Shown piece by piece: positions 1 through 11,836 of a stretch of DNA of 45,000 nucleotides. The translations under genes and the position numbers were made by a program. Where the stretch lies: NCBI GenBank assembly GCA_009746045.1, contig RPFO01000102.1, forward strand, positions 1,129,040 through 1,174,039. Direction: 5' to 3'. The first letter of the stretch is position 1. Each line of letters opens with the position of its first letter. Below the pieces are notes generated by a model. That model searched no databases. It saw only the letters and a program-made list of their open reading frames with translations, and had not been told where the DNA came from. The DNA is from Mesostigma viride. Taxonomy: Eukaryota > Streptophyta > Mesostigmatophyceae > Mesostigmatales > Mesostigmataceae.

Positions 1-617
1 AGCCGTTCCTTCTCTTCCTCCTCTCGCTCCCATTGCTCCCATTCCGGCTGCGACGCTGCGCGCACTTCCCCCGGCCAAGGCCCCTGGAGCTTCGCGACGG
101 AAGGAATGAACAGATGCACTCAGGACAGTTAGGTTCCTTGACCTGCCAGCATTGCAAAACGTTTGATTGTCAAAAGATGGCTACGCAAGGCAAGCCTGCG
201 TGCCGTAAAGGAATTGCAGAGCTGGCCCCTGTGCTTACCTTGGGTCTGAGGGGCTCGTCCAAGGGAACCTTAGCCGGCGGGCCCACCTGGCCGCTGCTCT
301 TCCGTGAGCTAACCAAGGAACTGCCATCTCTTACCCGAACTGCACCACCTGAGGTCACAGTAGACAGCTGAGAACCTACCAGGCCTGCCACCGCAGGAGA
401 AGCCATCGCTTGCGTGCCTGCAAGCTACCTCACTAATTCGACGGACCGGAACGAACGAACACCTGCCGCAAACTCGTGGCAGCGGCCACCGCGGCGAAGT
501 AATGTCGCTATAATTTCGACCGGGATAGTGACGTTATGGATGGCGCGCTTGCTGGTGCATGGTGGTGTAGTACGAACAGGATGATTAGCTTGCCGGGTTG
601 GTAACTAACTTGGTGGA
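1..617. other. Left flank of the MULE, no gene recognised
   Basis: This stretch lies outside the left target-site duplication of the large Mutator-like element. A 112-codon open frame on the plus strand (33-371) contains three cysteines and a lysine/arginine-rich stretch, but it resembles no family I know and has no clear splice signals. I see no RNA gene or repeat. In the pre-insertion state this sequence would have continued directly into the sequence after 22,511. Confidence 0.5.
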
Positions 618-627
618 TATGTAAATG
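618..627. repeat. MULE target-site duplication, left copy
   Basis: The 10-mer TATGTAAATG sits immediately outside the left TIR and is identical to 22,502-22,511. Confidence 0.85.
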
Positions 628-885
628 GAGTTTTTGTAAACATCAGACACTGATTTCTTCAGACGATGCACAAGGCTGGGCGCGGCGCAGCGTGCGCAAG
701 GCTGGCGTGCGCAAGGCTGGGGAGTGCGCGAGGCTGGGAGTGCGCAAGGCTGGGAGTGCATCGTGGCTGGGCGCGGCGCGGCAGCGTGCGCAAGGCTGGC
801 GCGTAAAACTGCAAACGACGTAAATCGTATCGGCTGCCTTTGGACTTAGCCGAATTTCGTCGTCGATGCGAGTGGTGATGGCCGT
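628..885 (+). repeat. MULE left terminal inverted repeat
   Basis: The first 127 bp match the reverse complement of 22,375-22,501 without a mismatch. The outer 50 bp are non-repetitive. The inner part is a GC-rich run of imperfect CGCAAGGCTGGG-like units. A 17-bp insertion at about 755-771 interrupts the match, after which weaker similarity (shared GCGTAAAACT and GTGATGGCCG-like blocks) continues to about 885. Confidence 0.88.
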
Positions 886-1540
886 TTAGATCTTAGTTTT
901 TAACCCGACGGGTTTCCTTATGATGCGTTCAAAATGGCAGCTGATGGCATGATTACTTAACATGTGGCGCGCGCAAAGAGCCTGTAGTCGTGCAGTTTAC
1001 CCTCAATAATCAATCAATCTGAGTCTCGAGTCCACGTTGGAGTCCACTGACCCCCCCGACTAGAATTTCCGACCCCCAATGTTGCACGCAAGCTATGCCT
1101 GCCATGCTTTTTCTATTTCCTAACACCCACAGTTGGGGGATCATAGTCATTGACAATTTCTCCCCGTTGCTTTTTATGCTGCATATCCAACTATATCTGA
1201 GTAAGAGGGGTCGAGCGGATGACGCCGACATGGTTTGCATATACCTTCATAGTGGCTTCAAATCGTCATATTCTTGAAGCGCGGTCAGTTCAGCCCACAG
1301 AACCTTACGTACGTCTTACCAAGGTACATGCACGGTGGGGACGCGGTCGGCCGGTCGGGGTTTGCCTGCTTTCTTTACCCAACCAGGGACATGTTCGTGA
1401 TTTTCTTGCAGCGCTGGAAGATCAGTCCCGGGAAGAACCGCCTGCGACCCCTGGACCGTTCCGTTCCAACGATACCTGTGACTCTTCAGCATCAACGGTA
1501 CGAATAGCACGAACCCGCCCACGTGCTTGGCCGCCATACC
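886..1540. other. MULE interior, no gene seen
   Basis: Open frames here are short, overlap one another and lack recognisable domains. The (AATC)-rich stretch near 1,010 (AATAATCAATCAATC) is the only simple sequence. Confidence 0.5.
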
Positions 1541-1640
1541 CGTTCCTAGTCATGCCATGCTCCTTCCTAGTCATGCCATGGTCGTTCCGAGTCATGCCAT
1601 GGTCGTTCCTAGTCATGTCACTCCCGTTCCTAGTCATGCC
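1540..1640. repeat. 21-bp minisatellite, short outlying block
   Basis: About five units of the CGTTCCTAGTCATGCCAT-type repeat precede a (TTAA)n run at 1,641-1,661. The unit is the same as in the main array at 2,085-2,905. Confidence 0.9.
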
Positions 1641-1740
1641 ATTAATTAATTAATTAATTAAAATGATAGCTCCGTTGGGAGCATATGTAACACATAGCCC
1701 TGAGAAAAGGGCATCTATGGGTTTGTAATACAATCAGGGC
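1641..1740 (-). repeat. LINE 3'-tail fragment: (TTAA)n plus stem-loop
   Basis: An AATT/TTAA run (1,641-1,661) is followed by a perfect 5-bp stem with a 4-nt loop at 1,669-1,682 (GCTCC, GTTG, GGAGC). The same arrangement marks the 3' ends of the LINE remnants at 40.3 and 42.1 kb, so this is probably a severely 5'-truncated insertion, minus orientation. Confidence 0.6.
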
Positions 1741-2084
1741 TACAACCTGCAGGTGGAGGATGTACAACTGTCACCTGCTCTGGGTGCACAAGGTGCACCT
1801 GCACCGCCATGATGGTTCATGCCTCCTTAACAAGCACAGGCACCCAGGGGGGGCTTGAGGAGAGGGCCTAGAAGGCCTGCATGACATATGGGGTGGAGGG
1901 TATGTGGCTAGGCTATAGCTGGTGTACACATGGCATCTCAGCAGAGAGTAACTCCCTGCATAGGCATCGCATGGCTAAATTCTTAATGCATCATCCATGG
2001 GAGGTCCCATTGTAGGCTGGGCGCGGCTAAATACTGAAAGCATCATCCATGGGGGCCATTATGGGCGCACATGCGCGTGGGCCA
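1741..2084. other. MULE interior, no gene seen
   Basis: No supported coding frame or RNA gene. Two similar phrases containing CATCATCCATGGG occur at about 1,990 and 2,041, each shortly after a GGCTAAAT-type phrase, a weak local duplication. Confidence 0.45.
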
Positions 2085-2905
2085 CGTCATGCCATACCCG
2101 TTCCTAGTCATGCCATGGCCGTTCCTAGTCATGCCATGGTCGTTCCGAGTCATGCCATACCCGTTCCTAGTCATGCCATGCCCGTTCCTAGTCATGCCAT
2201 ACTCGTTACTAGTCATGCCATGCCCGTTCCTAGTCATGCCATACCCGTTCCTAGTCATGCCATACCCGTTCCTAGTCATGCCATACCCGTTCCTAGTCAT
2301 GCCATGCCCGTTCCTAGTCATGCCATGGCCGTTCCTAGTCATGCCATGCCCGTTCCTAGTCATGCCACACCCGTTCCTAGTCATGCCATGCCCGTTCCTA
2401 GTCATGCCATACCCGTTCCTAGTCATGCCATACCCGTTCCTAGTCATGCCATACCCGTTCCTAGTCATGCTGTACACGCTCCTAGTCATGCCACACCCGT
2501 TCCTAGTCATGCCATACCCGTTCCTAGTCATGCCATGGTCGTTCCGAGTCATGCCATACCCGTTCCGAGTCATGACATACTCATTCCTAGTCATGCCATA
2601 CCCGTTCCTAGTCATGCTGTACCCGTTCCTAGTCATGCCATGGTCGTTCCGAGTCATGCCATACCCGTTCCGAGTCATGACATACTCATTCCTAGTCATG
2701 CCATACCCGTTCCTAGTCATGTTGTACACGTTCCTAGTCATGCCACACCCGTTCCTAGTCATGCCATGCCCGTTCCTAGTCATGCCATGCTCTTTCCTAG
2801 TCATGCCATACCTGTTCCTACTTCCTAGTCATGCCATACCCGTTCCTAGTCATGCTGTACACGTTCCTAGTCATGCCATGCCCGTTCCTACTCATGTCAT
2901 GGTTT
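2085..2905. repeat. 21-bp minisatellite, main array (about 39 units)
   Basis: The unit is CCCGTTCCTAGTCATGCCAT plus A, with variants at the CCATACCC, CCATGGTC, CTGTACAC and GACATACTC positions. Higher-order order is visible: a block with GACATACTCATTCC occurs twice about 105 bp apart (near 2,573 and 2,678). Because 21 is a multiple of 3 and the unit has few stops, three frames stay open over about 250 codons (VPSHAIP, FLVMPYP, MTRNGYG heptads). These are shadows of the repeat, not genes. Confidence 0.93.
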
Positions 2906-3395
2906 TTACCTGTATGTCCTCTGCCCTTGGTGCCAGCGTTCTGTGAGCACCTCAATGTATGGTCTGTCGTGAGAACAATAATGGCAGTCTAGCCAACGTC
3001 GATACGTTCGAGTTGGGCTCATAGTTAGTTGGTTGTTGTCGACCCACACAATAGCTGTTGCTTGTGTTAATTGGGAAATGTGTTTTATTGCAGCTGAACA
3101 TGTATCAAGCTTCATTGCAATCTAGCTGTCGCGAACGATTCCTCTAAATCATCTTTAGTGGTGATAGGTACCATTCGAGTGCCAACGGTGGAGACGTACA
3201 GGTTCTCACATAGAGGTGGGTTAACTCGTAACAGTGCTATCAATTGCGTGCGATAAGAACGTGACTGCACCACGTGAACAAGAGACAATTATCAATATTA
3301 TAATTAACAAACATCACGTGAGCATTATTAAGTTTACATCATTTGCAGGTTGTTGCTTAGCACGCTTATAGACCATGTACCCCCTCTCACGGACA
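2906..3395. other. MULE interior, no gene seen
   Basis: No recognisable coding. An ATCACGTGAGCATT motif near 3,313 resembles the hairpin flank of the LINE tails at 3.4-3.9 kb, so part of this stretch may be an older tail fragment. Confidence 0.4.
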
Positions 3396-3555
3396 TTTAA
3401 TTAATTAATTAATACCACGTGACTGCGTGAGCAGTATCCTCATGAAGGGAATGGATGACATGCGAAAGAAACTATCTAAGCACGGGTAGCAGGATTGTGG
3501 GCCCCGCGGCCGGTGGCACTGTGCCGACCGTAGCGGGTTACCCGAGGTGCCCCTA
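3396..3555 (-). repeat. LINE 3'-tail fragment with (TTAA)n
   Basis: A TTAATTAATTAATTAAT run at about 3,398-3,412 is followed by CACGTGACTGCGTGAGCA, then GGATGAC and ACTATCTA. The next fragment (3,556-3,720) and the 3' UTR at 40.3 kb show the same order: tail, hairpin, GATGG block, AAGCTATCTA. It is read as a truncated minus-strand LINE 3' end. Confidence 0.6.
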
Positions 3556-3720
3556 CCGGACATTAATTAATTAATTAATAGACACGTGACTGCGTCACGT
3601 GAGCATAAGTCCTCAGTGGGAGGGGAACATGGGATGGAATGGATGGTATAAGCTATCTAGGTCCTAGTTACAGGGGTGTGGGCACCGCGGCCCGAATCGC
3701 TATGAATGCCATACTTGGTC
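3556..3720 (-). repeat. Second LINE 3'-tail fragment with hairpin
   Basis: A (TTAA)n run (about 3,564-3,578) is followed by a perfect 7-bp stem at 3,584-3,600 (ACGTGAC, TGC loop, GTCACGT), then GAGCAT, a GGAATGGATGG block and AAGCTATCTA. Further on, a GTGTGGGCACCGCGGCC block is paralogous to GTGGGCCCCGCGGCC in the previous fragment. Confidence 0.65.
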
Positions 3721-4561
3721 ACACGCGGAGCCCCCACAGACTTGGGGGTGGTCTCCTTCATCACTACTTGCCATCTATCCTTGCGCACCATCTGCCTTAA
3801 TATTACAGACTACCGGACATGTGTTACGTGATCTCCCAACGGAGTAACGCTTCAATTCAATGCAACTAATACGTTAGACAGTATAATATTATCGTGACAT
3901 GCATCACGTGAGCATAATGAATGCAATATCAAAGCGACTACCGGCGCAGGCCAGAAATCTGGAGAATATGTCAATATCAACAAGTACTAGGAGCATAGAG
4001 TGTACGCATTATGACTGTCCTGGTTAGCCTTGTACTCAGACCCTACGTGGATCATGCCACGACAAATGAGGGTCGTACACACAACTCTTGGTTTAGCTCC
4101 GAGACCATGCAGTCATTGGCAAACTTTGGAATTACCTCTTTCTCGATACTGTGCCAAAATTCCAAAACAAAAGAGGTGGTAGCCCAACATTGCATGTGAC
4201 GACTGAAATCACTTTTTAGGTGTTAAAATTATATGAGTAAATATTTTAATCCATTAATTCATGCTCCATGCATCACCATCCCACCAGCATTTTGTATTGA
4301 AATTCATGACTAAGGTGTAGATGAATTGGAAAACGTTGAGAGCACTGTTTATCAAACCCAAATCAATCACAATTGAATTATGAACATGTTATGTTGTCTC
4401 TTTGATGTTGCTAAAATGAAAATGCAATTATTTTATCCATGCTTTAATACAATAACAACATTTTAACTCATCCGCCGGACATGGCACCACCCAAGGGCAG
4501 CTATCTCGTGACCGAGTGGTACAATGGACAAGGCTGGGATGGACTAATTGAAGGGGATGAA
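3721..4561. other. MULE interior: tail-like hairpins, then AT-rich DNA
   Basis: A CTCC-CAAC-GGAG stem-loop lies at 3,833-3,844, and a CGTGACATGCATCACG hairpin with following GAGCATAAT lies near 3,893. Both belong to the LINE-tail family described at 40.3 kb. From 4,200 to 4,470 the DNA is AT-rich and has no supported ORF. The sequence to 4,561 would be the 3' UTR of the transposase gene. Confidence 0.45.
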
Positions 4562-6164
4562 CTAGGAGGTAGGGTGGGAGCCACGGAAGAATGGCTTTTT
4601 GGAAATAGGCCCCTCTTCACACTGTGCAGTTGCACTACGAGGCTGCTTGCCTTTGCGACTAGCTGCTCTATCCGGCTCGCAAGCACTGCGGTGCCTCCTA
4701 GACTGAGCCCCGTGGACCTTAGGCCTTCCCCGCGGCTTTGCGATTGGTGGGTTGCCACATAACAAGGGCTGTTGGGTTGGCGCAGATGTTGCTTGCGCAT
4801 TGACTGGGAGTGGGTGCTGAGCTATCATCGGTTGTGCAGGGCCCGGGGTTGTGGCTGGAAGACCGGGGTTGTCGGAAACACACATCTCAATTCCACGCTC
4901 TATATGCTGCATGATTTCCACTTCCTTACGGGACTCGACCGCCAATTGAACAAGGCGGCGGCTAAGGGCTATCAAGTTGGCATAGTTTGGTGTCACCTCC
5001 ACGTTGGAGGGGGTGGTTGGGTCAACAACCAAGTGGGGTGTAGGATGCTGCGGCCTTGTCATCGCTTTGAAAGACTCATTGCGCATATTTGCCTGATCTA
5101 AAGGCAACAACCACTTCTGGTGGACACACTGCAACGGCAGAGCCTTTGCTTGAAGCCACACAGCAATTAGCTCCACAGCAAGCACGTGCCTGCAAGGGAG
5201 GCCCATGTGGACAACATATTGACAACTGCAAGCAATGGGGTGCTTGTCGCTGCCAAGAGTAACAATCCTTGACACTACCGTAGGCTCATCCTCCTTCAGT
5301 TGTTCTCGGCGAGCCTGGCTCCCAGAGCTCTCTGGAGATAACTTTACCTCCACCAGGTTGCCATCATACACGGGACCAACTATGTAATGAAACGCCATTG
5401 CTAACTGGATTTTCAGCTTGTCAAAAGCATATTTGGCTAACTTTGTCTCAGCATCAACCAAAACCGGGTGGGCTATGGGACTGATGCGGTTCAGGTGGTG
5501 CTTAGATCGACGGTAAAGCTCGATCTCATGTGACTCCGCACGCCGTTGCCACAAATCAGCCAGCACAACAGGGAGCTCCTCCAACTGCGTGGTTTTGTCC
5601 ACACGGTTTTTTATCGCGTTGTGCGTGACCTCGGACCTTTGGGAAGAGCTCATCCCAAATGTTGAGTCACCCCAAGTAAAGCGGCGGGCCCATTTACGCG
5701 CGGTGTCATACAGCTTGTCCATGTGAGACCGCTCACATTTGGCGGGTGGATACAACAAGTCAAACACCTGGTTGTAGCCATCACTACCAGCAGCCACAAA
5801 TCGCGCATCCTCAGCAATCTTGGCTCTGCAGCTGGGTACAAAGACGCTGTTTACCACCTCGCAAAGTTGTTGTGTAAGATCTATGAAGGAAGTATACCCA
5901 GGAAAACGATTCTGAAAGTTCTCCACCGGGCTTTGTTTGTAGGTTACGTACTCGTCCCAGAAGATGTTCGCAATATCAGTCGCTAGCGACAACCACTCAT
6001 CGCTTCGACGCACCTCGAACACACGCATGCCGTTCTCCATCGTCCAGCTGAGGAGAAGGCCACAACGCATATTCTTCACCTTCATTTGCCACTGAAGCTG
6101 GGCAAAATGGTACAGTCGCATCTTCTCCAGGGGATGCGCGTCCTTCCACACAATAGTGCATTGC
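4562..6164 (-). CDS. MULE transposase, C-terminal SWIM exon
   Basis: Terminal exon of the transposase gene, 533 codons plus stop. Its acceptor is the TCACAG at 6,170-6,165. The exon enters in phase 2 and joins the core exon so that the junction codon is CGG (Arg), giving a readthrough of GEER-QCTIVWKD. A SWIM zinc finger (CSC, then CRH, pattern CxC-x9-CxH) lies at about 5,185-5,240. In FAR1/MuDR-type proteins this domain follows the MULE core and is thought to bind DNA or protein. The last 130 residues are Pro/Ala-rich and basic (GRPKVHGAQSRRHR, KGKQPRS), plausibly a nuclear-localisation region. This exon has only one copy; the second core exon at 15-17 kb has no SWIM exon of its own. Confidence is high for the family and moderate for the exact boundary. 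Confidence 0.85.
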
Positions 6165-7111
6165 CTGTGAAGCGACAACAAGTCAACAGAGCGACAACAA
6201 GAACATGTACAGAAAAGTTACACCTATGTCTGGCGTAATTCATCGATGCACAACAAAAAGCCCCTTGGGCACACGACATAGAAAGCGAGTTAGCCAACTG
6301 AAACTAAGTGTGTGATAAATATCTTGTCAACTTTGTATAATATATAGATAAATACTTATACTTCTTGAACGTAGCGGTGTATGTAGCTTCTAAAAGGGAG
6401 GGAGGGGGGGTGGGAGGGGGTGAGGGAGGGGGAATGTCAAGCAAACCTGAGGTACTTGGAACTGCAAGGTTACTTGCGAAATTCGGCCGAACGAGGCGAA
6501 GCAGGCAGCATGTTGGGCAAGGCGGCAAGGCCTTGTGTAGCAAGCGGCGGGTGAAGTGAGTAATGGGCTGCTGGCAACCGGTGTTGCGGCGGTAAACAGG
6601 AGGCATAGCTTGGATGGCGGGAATGGGCATTGAGAATATGCTCTAGTTGGTTGGGGCAACAAGCATGACTTGGTATGGCCTATTGACCAAATGTGATACT
6701 ATTCCCCCTGATGAGGGCGGCGAACACGTGCTACCCGGGCCATGTTGGGGGGGCTAAGCCAACAGGCAAAACTAGTTGGCGAGAAAATCAGATATTGTAA
6801 TGAACCTTTGATTGTTTCATGAAAAGGTTGAGGAAGGTTTAAGGTTTAGATGCATTTCGGGTGACACATGCATTTGGGCCTAAAAATGCAATGGTGACAC
6901 CGCCTTTTGGTAGACCTTGCATGACACATAAAAAACCGTGGTTTGCAATCACTGTTAAAACTTGTTGTGCTGATGATGCATAATGGTAAGCCACGGAGGC
7001 GAAACACTTGTACACTAATTGCTTGGATAATCAAGATGTGTGCAGAGCTGTGGGTGTCCATACCGGCTCTTTACAGTGTTGCGGTGGTAAATTGGATTGA
7101 AACATACGTAC
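6165..7111 (-). other. Intron between MULE core and SWIM exons
   Basis: The donor is ACG|GTACGT (7,112/7,111) and the acceptor TTCACAG (6,165). Length is 947 bp. It contains a G-rich GGGAGG run at 6,400-6,432 and no supported gene. A deletion-riddled copy of the whole intron appears at about 14,378-15,200. Confidence 0.75.
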
Positions 7112-8824
7112 CGTTCCTCCCCAGCACGCAAGGTCGGCCCCTCCATGAACGTAGGGTGGGTCTTGACTTCAAGTAGGACGCCATCATCGTACGTGCATGT
7201 CTTGTCAGCCAATGAAACCCAACCCTGCACCAAGCCATCCGTCGTCGCTGCAAACCGACTGTCGTCTTGTGAGACCGCCGTGGGGCATGATGTCATGGTA
7301 GCATCCGGGAAGCTGTCCAGAAAATCTGACTTGGCAGTTGACTCGTGCATGATGCCGTAGCACAAACGCACACGAGTAATCAGATCTTCTGTACAGCTAG
7401 CAGACTCGCGGCGCAGGTGCCGCAATGCTTCTATCACACGAGCGTGTCCGCATTTGAAACCAAAGTGGCCAGCGACATCGCTTTCAAACATACCCAAGAC
7501 GGCGGCAAGCAGGCTGGCTGTCAAACGTCCGAGGCGCAACATGTCATCCTTTTCAACGTGCGCATTCAACATGCGAGGATGACGAGGGACATGACCAGCC
7601 TGGAGGTAGGGCAGGTTGGACCAATGGGCCAACGTGCGGCATTTGGGGCCCCAATACTTCTGGGGAAGGAGAAGAAGGACCTGCAAAAAATCTCTGTCAA
7701 AGTGCTCACGGCTGCGAAGATCGGTTTGGTTGCGTAGCCGCCACAATGCCAGGTAAAACTTCTCCCACGCAGCTTCGTCACCGAAGCAACGCCTCATGTT
7801 CTTTGTCACATTCATGATGAAGAGGTGGAATATACAAAGATGATGAGTGATTCCTCGCTTTGTAATCGCCAATGCCATGGCCTGGTCTTCGTCGGTGATG
7901 GCAACCTTCGGCAAGTGCCCATGCATGCACTCAGCGAACTGGTCCCATATCCAGCCAAATGCCTGCTCGTGCTCCGACACTGTTAGGGCAACTCCATAAA
8001 TGTCATTTTTCCCGTAAGGAGACACACCCGTGAAGAAGATTAGCTTCATGCCATGATTATTCGTGCCGTGGGTCGCGTCAACAGAAACCGCCTGGGAATC
8101 ACAAGCCATGGCATAACGCTCCCTCATGTCCCCCGTCGCGTAGAAAAGAAGGTTGAGCCGGTTGTTGCCATCAACAGCATGCTTCCAGTAGAAACGAGGA
8201 TCGGCATCTTGCTGGGCATAGCACCAGGAGACCAACTTCGACGCAGACGACAAGTTATCTTCAGGAGACCGCCGCAGGAAATTCCTGACATCGCTATCAA
8301 TCCACGTGCGGTTTTCCCCAAATTCCTTATCGATCATTGTCAGGATTGTTGGCAGGTCGACCCCGCTCTTCCTGCACAACAATATCCTTGCCTTCACCTC
8401 ATCAGGCAGCTTTCGAAGCATGGGGTCCAAGAGAGCAGCAATGGTCCCGGGACGTCTTAGCTCATGATTGTGGCCAGTGGGAAGGTGCCCTGGCTTTAGG
8501 CTTGTCACGGGCAATGGGTATTTTGTGACATAAAACATCCCATCCTTCCGCTTTGCAATCACAACTCGCCACTCACAATTCGTCTTCTTGGATGTTGTCT
8601 GTTTTTTGCCTTGATGATTAGCTACACCGCAACCATCGCACCAGAATTCCCGGCGCTCTGTTCTGCTCTGAGCCACGTAGCGGGCGCATAACGCGAAGGC
8701 TCCATGCTCACCATGATCAGCCCATGATTGAATTGCGGCACGAGCGGCGACCCAGGATTCCCAAGGCCCCGTCGGCATATTCTTGGCAAGATCGCAATCC
8801 CCTCCTATGTCCCGTGGAGCGTCC
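7112..8824 (-). CDS. MULE transposase, core exon (copy 1)
   Basis: This exon of about 571 codons encodes the catalytic part of a Mutator-like transposase, which cuts and pastes the element in the nucleus. Near its N-terminus is a FAR1-like zinc cluster (CDGC, NCEW, then HNHEL). A MULE core follows: VSVDATHGTN (first catalytic Asp), ITDEDQAM (second Asp) and HHLCIFHLFIMNVTKNM (the typical C-x2-H block). The exon begins after TTGCACAG (acceptor at 8,825) in phase 2 and ends at the GTACGT donor in phase 2. An upstream Met at 8,907 is in frame, but the splice acceptor and the matching phase of the zinc-finger exon make an internal exon more likely. The core reading frame is undamaged. Copy 2 at 15,278-16,913 gives the same protein over the shared part. 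Confidence 0.88.
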
Positions 8825-10172
8825 CTGTGCAATGAGACACAATAGCAAGTGTAGTGTGTGAACAAGACTAAGTGAGACAGCAAACAACATGGAATGAGTT
8901 CGAGCAACGTTTATCAACCTTAACCTCGGGACCCTATAAAACAACCCAATAACCGTAGCCGACCCATTAACCGTTCACCCACTGGGTTACTTGAGACGGT
9001 GAGAGGCTAACTAACCCCTTATTTGATGCATACAACATTAAATTATATGTATATTTATACACCAAACTAATTTCATGGGGTCATGTAATCGAGAGGCGCA
9101 TCAACACATGATGCGCGCATTCTTCTAACAAGCAATTACCTTGCGCACGGGGCAGTCAGTAAGGCGGCCGTTGGGGGGGGCTGAGCCCCGGCGCGGGCGC
9201 GACGCCAGCCCCGCTGTTGGGACCGGGGCAGCTCGCAAAGCCGCTGCCGCTGGTGCGGCTGCCAGGGATGCGATTGTCAGCGCCGGGCACGGATGTGCCA
9301 GGCTCGCTGCTGAGCGGGGACAGTGCGCTGCAGGCAAAGGCACGCAAACGACGCAGGTTTGGTCCACATGGGTGCCTTAGTCCGAAAGCCAAGTGCTTTA
9401 CTCCATACCTAACGCCACGCATCATCACACGATGAACATAATGATGTCAGGTTGGCATGCCGCGTGGCCCAAGGGGGCTGTCTCTTCTAACAAGCAATTA
9501 CCTTGCGCACGGGACAGTCGGTAAGGCGGCCGTTGGGGGGGGCTGAGCCCAGGCGCGGGCGCGACGCCAGCCCCGCTGTTGGGACCGGGGCAGCTCGCAA
9601 AGCCGCTGCCGGTGGTGCGGCTGCCAGGGATGCGATTGTCAGCGCCGGGCACGGATGTGCCAGGCTCGCTGCTGAGCGGGGACAGTGCGCTGCAGGCAAA
9701 GGCACGCAAACGACGCAGGTTTGGTCCACATGGGTGCCTTAGTCCGAAAGCCAAGTGCCTTACTCCATACCTAACGCCACGCATCATCACACGATGAACA
9801 TAATGATGTCAGGTTGGCATGCCGCGTGGCCCAAGGGGGCTGTCTCTTCTAACAAGCAATTACCTTGCGCACGGGTCAGTCAGTAAGGCGGCCGTTGGGG
9901 GGGGCTGAGCCCAGGCGCGGGCACGACGCCAACCCCGCTGTTGGGACCGGGGCAGCTCGCAAAGCCGCCGCTGTTGAGCAGGGATGGCGCGGCGCAGGCA
10001 AATGACGCAGGTTTGATCCGCATAAGAGAGCTCGCAGTGCCGCAGACAGAATGATCGAGTCGCGTAACACCTTTACACTAGCACGAGGTTCAGGAGTTAG
10101 GCTCATAGTAATGCGAAAAAAATTTGCTTGGTCAAATCCATAAAAAACCGAGCCATCACTGCCTTTCATTAC
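8825..10172 (-). other. Intron holding a 362-bp tandem repeat
   Basis: This is the intron between the zinc-finger exon (donor CCAG|GTAATG at 10,172) and the MULE core exon (acceptor 8,825). Phases match (2 to 2), so direct splicing keeps the frame. Most of the interval is the repeat array listed separately. Copies recur at 12,890-14,217 (deletion-rich) and 16,914-18,261. Confidence 0.6.
9119..10010. repeat. 362-bp tandem repeat, about 2.5 units
   Basis: Units start at the phrase TCTTCTAACAAGCAATTACC at 9,121, 9,483 and 9,845, so the period is 362 bp. Units 1 and 2 are nearly identical, and unit 3 diverges after about 130 bp. Each of the first two contains, on the minus strand, a well-formed acceptor (TTGCCTGCAG) followed 188 bp later by a donor (GCAAG|GTAATTG). 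They could therefore act as repeated alternative exons, but including two or three of them breaks the frame of the downstream exon. Confidence 0.85.
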
Positions 10173-10450
10173 CTGGTTTTCCCTTTCGCCTTGAAGCCGT
10201 GGCGCCGTGTCTTGGCACAATCTGGGCAGTAGTACTTCCCTTGTATGCTTTCCAGCACAAGTCTTGATGGCGCCGAGTTGTCTACTTGAGTTAGACCCCG
10301 CTTGGTGCACCATCGTTTGTTCGTTCGACCCATGCATTTCACGACCACTGGTCGAGCTTGTGGGGATGGCGGCGAAGAGGAAGATGGATGCCCATGATTC
10401 GCACTTGGAGCTGGAGTCGGAGTGGCTTGCTGGTGGTCATCGATCTCGCA
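10173..10450 (-). CDS. MULE gene, Cys4 zinc-finger exon (copy 1)
   Basis: The predicted internal exon has 92 codons plus 2 nt. Its acceptor is the GGGCAG at 10,451-10,456, which has a weak pyrimidine tract. Its donor is CCAG|GTAATG at 10,173/10,172. It starts in phase 0 and ends in phase 2, fitting both neighbours. After a Pro/Ser-rich linker it encodes C-x8-C-x26-C-x2-C embedded in basic residues (KCMGRTNKRWCTKR, then YYCPDCAKTRRHGFK). This is a plausible zinc-binding, nucleic-acid-binding module ahead of the transposase core. I do not recognise the exact family. The identical copy is at 18,262-18,539, and a truncated one occurs in the bridge around 14,217-14,377. Confidence 0.6.
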
Positions 10451-10724
10451 CTGCCCGGCCCCCGCGTGCACCGAAGAAGACACATAGATCCATACACATA
10501 CAAGATCATGAATTAAGCGCAACACTTTGTCCTCAAAGGGGGACCAGGAAAAAAAAAAAAAAAAGGTAACCTCGGAGGGGGGCCAAAACAAATGTACTTA
10601 ACTATATTGTAGCCCAACTGGTTAAACGCAAGTCCGCAGAGGAACGGTGCCACATGAAAAGGTGCAAATTTGTGGCCACAAGTGCAATACACCCTAGTAC
10701 AACGAGCGGATAAATACGGCATAC

Positions 10725-11836
<1,112 letters not shown>

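Noticed and set aside
33-371. 112-codon ORF at the left edge
   Set aside because: No domain, no splice support, and overlaps an equally open frame on the other strand.
2085-2905. CRISPR-like regular repeats
   Set aside because: Units are contiguous with no spacers, the unit is only 21 bp, and the context is eukaryotic.
2043-2946. Three 250-290 codon ORFs with heptad repeats (MTRNGYG, VPSHAIP, FLVMPYP)
   Set aside because: The period is 21 bp, so frames stay open by arithmetic. No unique sequence, start context or splice sites support a protein.
7345-8528. Plus-strand ORFs of 60-135 codons across the MULE core
   Set aside because: They are antisense to the transposase exon, which has clear domains, and have none of their own.
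9125-9797. Repeated 72-121 codon ORFs in the 362-bp units
   Set aside because: Ala/Pro/Arg-rich translations of a GC-rich tandem repeat, open on both strands, with no family match. Kept only as possible alternative exons.
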